From Azomonas tarimensis (GTDB lineage Bacteria > Pseudomonadota > Gammaproteobacteria > Pseudomonadales > Pseudomonadaceae), in NCBI RefSeq assembly GCF_042648805.1, contig NZ_JBHRXZ010000016.1, positions 186,001-250,000 of the forward strand: 64,000 nt of DNA, written 5' to 3'. The translations under genes and the position numbers were made by a program. Below the pieces are notes generated by a model that was not told the origin of the DNA, searched no databases, and saw only the letters and a list, made by a program, of their open reading frames with translations. This document shows, one piece after another, positions 60,206 to 64,000 of the stretch (positions are counted from its first letter, which is position 1; every line of letters starts with the position of its first letter).

Positions 60206-61929
60206 AGCTCAGGGCCCACCGTGAAGTGCAGGCGCACCCCGCCGTCGCTGTCGAGCGGATGCGCCAGATCGACACGAATGGGGCCGACCGGCGACACCCA
60301 GCGAACCCCCACGCCCACGCTGCTCTTGAGCGAAGGAAGATCCAGGGAGTTGAAGGCATTGCCTTGATCGATAAAGGTCGCCACCCGCCAGCGGTCCGTC
60401 AGCGCATACTGGTACTCGGCGCTCGTGGCGAACTGGTAGCGTCCACCCACCCGGTCACCTGCTGCATTGGTTGGCGACAGGCTCTGGTAATCATATCCGC
60501 GCACGCTCTGATCGCCGCCGGCAAAATAACGGAGCGAAGGTGGCACGGCGCCATATTCGCCACTGAGATTACCTCCCACCTGCAGCCTGCCGAGAAAGCG
60601 ATGCCGGTCCCACAGGGTGATCAGGCCGCGTAGGTTGGCGTCACCGTGGACGAGGTCGGTGTCCGACAGCAATCCCTCCTTTGCCACCGACAGCGCGAAC
60701 CCGAGGCGATAACCCCGGTTCGGGTCGACGCGGCTGTCGCTGCGCAAAAAGCTGTAGGCCACCCCGGGCATCAGCAGGCTGCTGGTGCCCGAGTCGTCAC
60801 CGAGGTCGTACTGCTCGTGCTGCCATTTGAGCGAGTAGATCCGATCCCAGCCATTGGGCAGTTGGCGGTGCCATTCCGGCCCGACCGTCAGCAGGCGGCT
60901 GATACTGTCAGTGCCGGCAATTTCCTCGTACTGGTAGCCGCCTGCAAAGCGCAGCTTGTCAGTCAGCGGCGGGTCACGGGGCATCTCGTACCAGAACGCG
61001 AGGTTCTGCCGAGGCGCGGCGACTTCCGCCTCGACGCCATAACGGTGGCCCTGCGGGTTGATCCAGTGGCGAATCCATTCGAAGCGCAAGCGCGGGCCCA
61101 CGTCCGTGGAGAAACCAGGCCCGACGCCAAGTGTGCGCGGCGGTCGCGCGGTGAGATTGACCACTACCGGGATGACCTCCTGCTCGGCCATGGCGGGATT
61201 GGCGTCCACCCGAACGCCCGAGAAATAGCCGCTGCCCTGCAGTGCCTGGTTCGCTTCGGCGATCTGCTCCGCGTCGTAGGGCTGGCCGCGCTCAAGGGTA
61301 ACCATGCGTTGCAGCAGGTCTTCATCAAAGGGCGCGTCACCTTCGAAACTCAGGTTGCCGAGCCGATAACGCGGGCCGCTGTCGAAGATCAGCTCGACGT
61401 TGGCCAGTCCGGCCTCGGGGTCGACTTCGAGCCGCTGGCGGGTGAAGCGACCGGCGAAGTAGCCGTACCTCGACGCCTGGTTGAGGATATTCTGCTTGGT
61501 GTCTTCGTAGCGCCCATGATGCAGGACCTCGCCACGGCGCAGCAGATCCCGCGGCACAGTGAAGCCTGGTTGCTGCGCTGCAGGCCCCTGAACCCGAACG
61601 GTGACATTGCCCAGCCGTACCGGTGGGCCGCTGCGTATGCGCAGGATCAGACTGGGGGTCTCGCCGCCGCGCACCTCCGCCTGGATCTCGCTGCGGTAAT
61701 AACCCAGCGCCTGTAGCGCGCCTTCGGCCTGGCCCACGGCGATCGGCCGATAACGGATCAGTTCCCGCTCGCTCCGATCACCGAGATCGCCGATGTGGTT
61801 GATGATGTTGTCACGCAACTCGGCGTTGCTCGGCTGCAGTCGGACCTGCAGATCCGCGGCCGCAACAAATGAGGACAAAAGGGAGAGCACCGCCAGACTG
61901 ATGAGGTGTTGCCATTTGTAAGTATGCAT
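60202..61929 (-). CDS. tamA: Translocation and assembly module outer-membrane subunit TamA
   Basis: The 575-residue Omp85-family protein has a signal peptide (ending VAAA), three POTRA domains (about 25-265) and a 16-stranded barrel (about 270-575). The barrel includes the conserved motif YFAGGDQSVRGYDYQSL (the RGY lid-lock region) and the typical terminal strand HFTVGPEL. TamA forms the outer-membrane part of the TAM complex. Its stop overlaps the tamB ATG. Upstream lie a MITE-like element and the divergent xthA gene. Confidence 0.93.
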   Translation of the reverse strand: MHTYKWQHLISLAVLSLLSSFVAAADLQVRLQPSNAELRDNIINHIGDLGDRSERELIRYRPIAVGQAEGALQALGYYRSEIQAEVRGGETPSLILRIRSGPPVRLGNVTVRVQGPAAQQPGFTVPRDLLRRGEVLHHGRYEDTKQNILNQASRYGYFAGRFTRQRLEVDPEAGLANVELIFDSGPRYRLGNLSFEGDAPFDEDLLQRMVTLERGQPYDAEQIAEANQALQGSGYFSGVRVDANPAMAEQEVIPVVVNLTARPPRTLGVGPGFSTDVGPRLRFEWIRHWINPQGHRYGVEAEVAAPRQNLAFWYEMPRDPPLTDKLRFAGGYQYEEIAGTDSISRLLTVGPEWHRQLPNGWDRIYSLKWQHEQYDLGDDSGTSSLLMPGVAYSFLRSDSRVDPNRGYRLGFALSVAKEGLLSDTDLVHGDANLRGLITLWDRHRFLGRLQVGGNLSGEYGAVPPSLRYFAGGDQSVRGYDYQSLSPTNAAGDRVGGRYQFATSAEYQYALTDRWRVATFIDQGNAFNSLDLPSLKSSVGVGVRWVSPVGPIRVDLAHPLDSDGGVRLHFTVGPEL

Positions 61930-61940
61930 ATGCGCAGATG

Positions 61941-62087
61941 CTAGGGCCTGTACGAAAAGTCAGCCGAGCGAAGGTCAAGCAAGGCGAAAAGCGACGAGGA
62001 AGCGGAGTTTACTATCGTAAATGAGCATTCCGAGCCGCTTTTCAACGCAGCATGACCGAGCGCAGGTACTTTTCGTACAGAGCCTAG
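61941..62087. mobile_element. MITE-like element with terminal inverted repeats and CTAG flanks
   Basis: A 139-bp element has near-perfect ends: GGCCTGTACGAAAAGT on the left (61945-61960) and, inverted, GCTCTGTACGAAAAGT on the right (62068-62083), 14 of 16 identical. CTAG flanks both sides (61941-61944 and 62084-62087), which looks like a 4-bp target duplication of the IS5-family kind. The interior is also an imperfect palindrome around TTTACTATCGTAAA, so the whole element can fold into one long hairpin. It encodes nothing. Similar short elements with CTGTACGAAAAGT ends are, as I recall, spread through Pseudomonas and related genomes. It sits between tamA and xthA and separates their promoters. 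Confidence 0.78.
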
Positions 62088-62187
62088 CACGGACCAGAAG
62101 CCTGTCCCGAGTGAGAAAGCCCGGCTTCCGTTCTCGCATCACAACGCAGCGGGGAATAGAATCGCACCTTTTCGGAAGCTCCCTCGG

Positions 62188-63000
62188 ATGAAACTCGTTT
62201 CCTTCAACATCAATGGGTTACGCGCAAGACCTCACCAGCTCGAGGCGATCATCGAGCGCCATCAGCCCGACATCATCGGCCTTCAGGAAACCAAGGTGGC
62301 CGATGATCAGTTTCCACAGCAGGCAATCGAAGCACTGGGCTATCACGTTCACTACCACGGACAGAAAGGGCATTACGGCGTCGCCCTGCTCTCTCGGCAA
62401 CCGCCCCTGGAGATCCACAAGGGCTTCCCCGATGATGGAGAAGAATCGCAGAAGCGCTTTATCTGGGGCCGTTATGCCGAAGCCGACGGACGCCCGATCA
62501 CGGTCATGAACGGCTATTTTCCCCAAGGTGAGAGTCGCGCGCATCCTCTCAAGTTTCCGGCCAAGACGCGCTTTTACGCCGACCTGCAGCGGTTGCTGGA
62601 AACCCGCTTCAGCCCGGACGATGCCCTCGCGGTGATGGGCGACTTCAATATCTCCCCGGAAGATTGCGATATCGGTATCGGCGAGGCGAATGCCAAGCGC
62701 TGGTTGCGTACCGGTAAATGCAGCTTCCTGCCCGAAGAGCGGGAGTGGCTGGAAAAGATCAAGGCCTGGGGCCTGATCGACAGCTTCCGCTCGGCCTTTC
62801 CAGAGGTGAACGACCGCTTCAGCTGGTTCGACTATCGCAGCCGCGGCTTCGAGGACGAGCCCCGGCGCGGGCTACGCATCGACCTCATCATGACCACCGC
62901 CCCGCTGCGCCAGCGACTGAAGGAGACGGGGGTCGACTACGACATCCGCAGCATGGAAAAGCCTTCCGATCACTGCCCGGTCTGGGTCGACTTCGCCTGA
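62188..63000 (+). CDS. xthA: Exodeoxyribonuclease III
   Basis: The 270-residue enzyme is an AP endonuclease/3'-5' exonuclease of base-excision repair. Diagnostic motifs are MKLVSFNINGLRARPHQLEA, IIGLQETKVADDQFP (Glu34 as metal ligand), MNGYFPQGESR, VMGDFNISPEDCDIG, LRIDLIMTT and KPSDHCPVWVDF (catalytic His). Length is normal. It is divergent from tamA, as in P. aeruginosa. A 24-bp near-perfect palindrome lies just past its stop. Confidence 0.96.
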   Translation: MKLVSFNINGLRARPHQLEAIIERHQPDIIGLQETKVADDQFPQQAIEALGYHVHYHGQKGHYGVALLSRQPPLEIHKGFPDDGEESQKRFIWGRYAEADGRPITVMNGYFPQGESRAHPLKFPAKTRFYADLQRLLETRFSPDDALAVMGDFNISPEDCDIGIGEANAKRWLRTGKCSFLPEEREWLEKIKAWGLIDSFRSAFPEVNDRFSWFDYRSRGFEDEPRRGLRIDLIMTTAPLRQRLKETGVDYDIRSMEKPSDHCPVWVDFA

Positions 63001-63019
63001 TAGCCCGCATACCGCCTCC

Positions 63020-63043
63020 CTGGCCCACTTGCAAGCGGGCCAG
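63020..63043 (+). terminator. Possible terminator hairpin after xthA
   Basis: CTGGCCCACTTG and CAAGCGGGCCAG form a 24-nt palindrome with one mismatched pair. It is followed by a G-run, not T, so intrinsic termination would be weak. The remaining 63044-63296 contains no gene and should hold the promoter of the chemoreceptor gene. Confidence 0.45.
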
Positions 63044-63296
63044 GGGGGCGGGCCCGCCGCTCTAGCACACGGGCCGGAGCATCATGCACAGTTTCACACC
63101 CTCCTCCATTAGCTAAACAGCCAATCGAATCGCTGCTCGCCATGATGTCAATCTGATAGCGAACATGATCGAAGGCTGCGTGCAAGGGCGGGTTAAATCT
63201 TTCTCGCCGGCGGCCGACACCCTTCACACGGGGTCCACGATTCAGACAACCAGGGCTACTCGGCCGCCCCAACCGCAGACGACGGGATAGATCACC

Positions 63297-64000
63297 ATGA
63301 ACATGCTCCGCAATTTTCCGATCAGCAGACGCCTGTGGTTCGTCCAGTTGCTCGCCCTGCTGATGCTGCTCGCACTCGGCTGGCTGGTGGCGCTGCAGGT
63401 GCACGACTCGCTCTATCAGGGCAAGGCGGAGAAGACGCGCCACGTGGTGGAGACCGCCATGGGCCTCGCCCAGCACTATCACCGATTGGAAACGAGCGGC
63501 CAGCTGAGCCCCAGCGAGGCCAGACGCCTGGCCATGCAGCAGATCGGGTCGCTGCGCTACGGTGGAGACGAGTACTTCTGGATCAACGACCTTTCCCCGC
63601 GAATGGTCATGCACCCGATGCGGCCCGAGCTGGACGGACAGGACCTGAGCGGCATGGCCGACCCCAACGGCAAGGCGCTGTTCGTGGAAATGGTCGCCGT
63701 GGTGAAGCGCAACGGCGCGGGCGCGGTGGACTATCACTGGAGCAAACCGGGCAGCAGTCAACCGGTACCCAAGGTGTCCTATGTCCAGCTGTTCGAACCC
63801 TGGGGCTGGGTGGTCGGCTCGGGCGTCTACGTTGACGATGTGAATGAGGAATTCGCCGCCTTCATGACCAAACTGGTCGTAGTGGGTGTGGTGCTCTTTC
63901 TCATAGCGGCAAGCATCATGGCGGTGGTGATCAACAGCATTACCCGCCCGCTGCGCAGCACCACGGCGGCAATGGCCAATATCGCCAGCGGCGACGCCGA
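63297..64000 (+). CDS. Methyl-accepting chemotaxis protein with Cache domain, 5' part (runs off the right edge)
   Basis: The first 234 codons of a chemoreceptor are present. A membrane helix (LWFVQLLALLMLLALGWLVA, about 13-32) is followed by a periplasmic single Cache domain (about 35-185; YGGDEYFWINDLSPRMVMHP and WGWVVGSGVYVDDVNEEF), a second helix (about 188-212) and the start of a HAMP domain (NSITRPLRSTTAAMANIASG). The signalling domain lies beyond the window. Single-Cache receptors of this type often sense organic acids; the ligand here is unknown. The ATG is at 63297. Confidence 0.9.
   Translation, partial: MNMLRNFPISRRLWFVQLLALLMLLALGWLVALQVHDSLYQGKAEKTRHVVETAMGLAQHYHRLETSGQLSPSEARRLAMQQIGSLRYGGDEYFWINDLSPRMVMHPMRPELDGQDLSGMADPNGKALFVEMVAVVKRNGAGAVDYHWSKPGSSQPVPKVSYVQLFEPWGWVVGSGVYVDDVNEEFAAFMTKLVVVGVVLFLIAASIMAVVINSITRPLRSTTAAMANIASGDA

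Noticed and set aside
1..64000. CRISPR arrays, tRNA or rRNA genes, integrated phage or integrase-bearing islands
   Set aside because: No regular spaced repeats, cloverleaf-like sequences or phage/integrase proteins were recognised in the window.

Overview
The window is high-GC chromosomal DNA from a Pseudomonas-type gammaproteobacterium. The best anchors are the left-edge block oprF-sigX-cmpX-crfX, the muxABC-opmB efflux operon, the tamA/tamB-xthA neighbourhood and an AgmR/ErbR-type regulator; all of these closely resemble Pseudomonas proteins. The species cannot be fixed from the sequence alone. No rRNA, tRNA, CRISPR array, integrase or transposase gene was seen. The only mobile-type sequence is one small MITE-like element near 62.0 kb.

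Layout. (1) 1-3241, minus strand: cell-envelope stress block of rraA, crfX, cmpX, sigX and the 5' part of oprF. (2) 3566-9034, plus strand: a compact stressosome-type operon (RsbR, RsbS, RsbT, an RsbT-like ATPase/PP2C phosphatase fusion, then two hybrid histidine kinases) with no sigma factor beside it. (3) 9204-14632, plus: SulP anion transporter, a large formate dehydrogenase-like molybdo/iron-sulfur enzyme and its DUF1641 partner. (4) 14633-31970: a large PQQ-alcohol oxidation region. It holds a PedH-like quinoprotein dehydrogenase whose active site carries the Asp-x-Asp pattern of lanthanide enzymes, cytochrome c550, periplasmic binding proteins, two fused SoxYZ-like carriers, a SoxF/FccB-like flavoprotein, a SoxH-like metallohydrolase, a chemoreceptor, a sensor kinase/response regulator pair, a cupredoxin-like protein, an ABC exporter-type operon, a rhodanese-like protein and the AgmR/ErbR regulator. 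(5) 31974-32813: EamA transporter. (6) 32833-42843: glycogen/trehalose (GlgE pathway) operon glgE-treS/maltokinase-glgB, a small acidic protein, Ku and an SDR. (7) 42962-51813: muxABC-opmB tripartite efflux. (8) 52007-56388: MurJ-family flippase, a COG4091-type oxidoreductase and an AgcS amino-acid symporter. (9) 56522-63000: tamB, tamA, MITE and xthA. (10) 63297-end: the start of a Cache-type chemoreceptor.

How the genes work together. In region 4, electrons from periplasmic alcohol oxidation would pass from the PQQ enzyme to cytochrome c550. The regulators and ABC module match the conserved set that accompanies such dehydrogenases. Four upstream regions in this area share a CTACnACcTnGGTACc-like sequence, which suggests one regulon. 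Region 6 encodes three enzymes that turn trehalose, through maltose and maltose-1-phosphate, into branched alpha-glucan; Ku and the SDR next to it give the stress-survival flavour seen in the corresponding P. aeruginosa cluster. Region 2 looks like a phospho-switch (RsbR/S scaffold, RsbT kinase, phosphatase) whose output is probably a two-component phosphorelay. The most interesting parts are that sigma-less stressosome with its three related RsbT-like ATPase modules, and the Sox-derived sulfur-carrier set embedded in the lanthanide-type alcohol dehydrogenase cluster.
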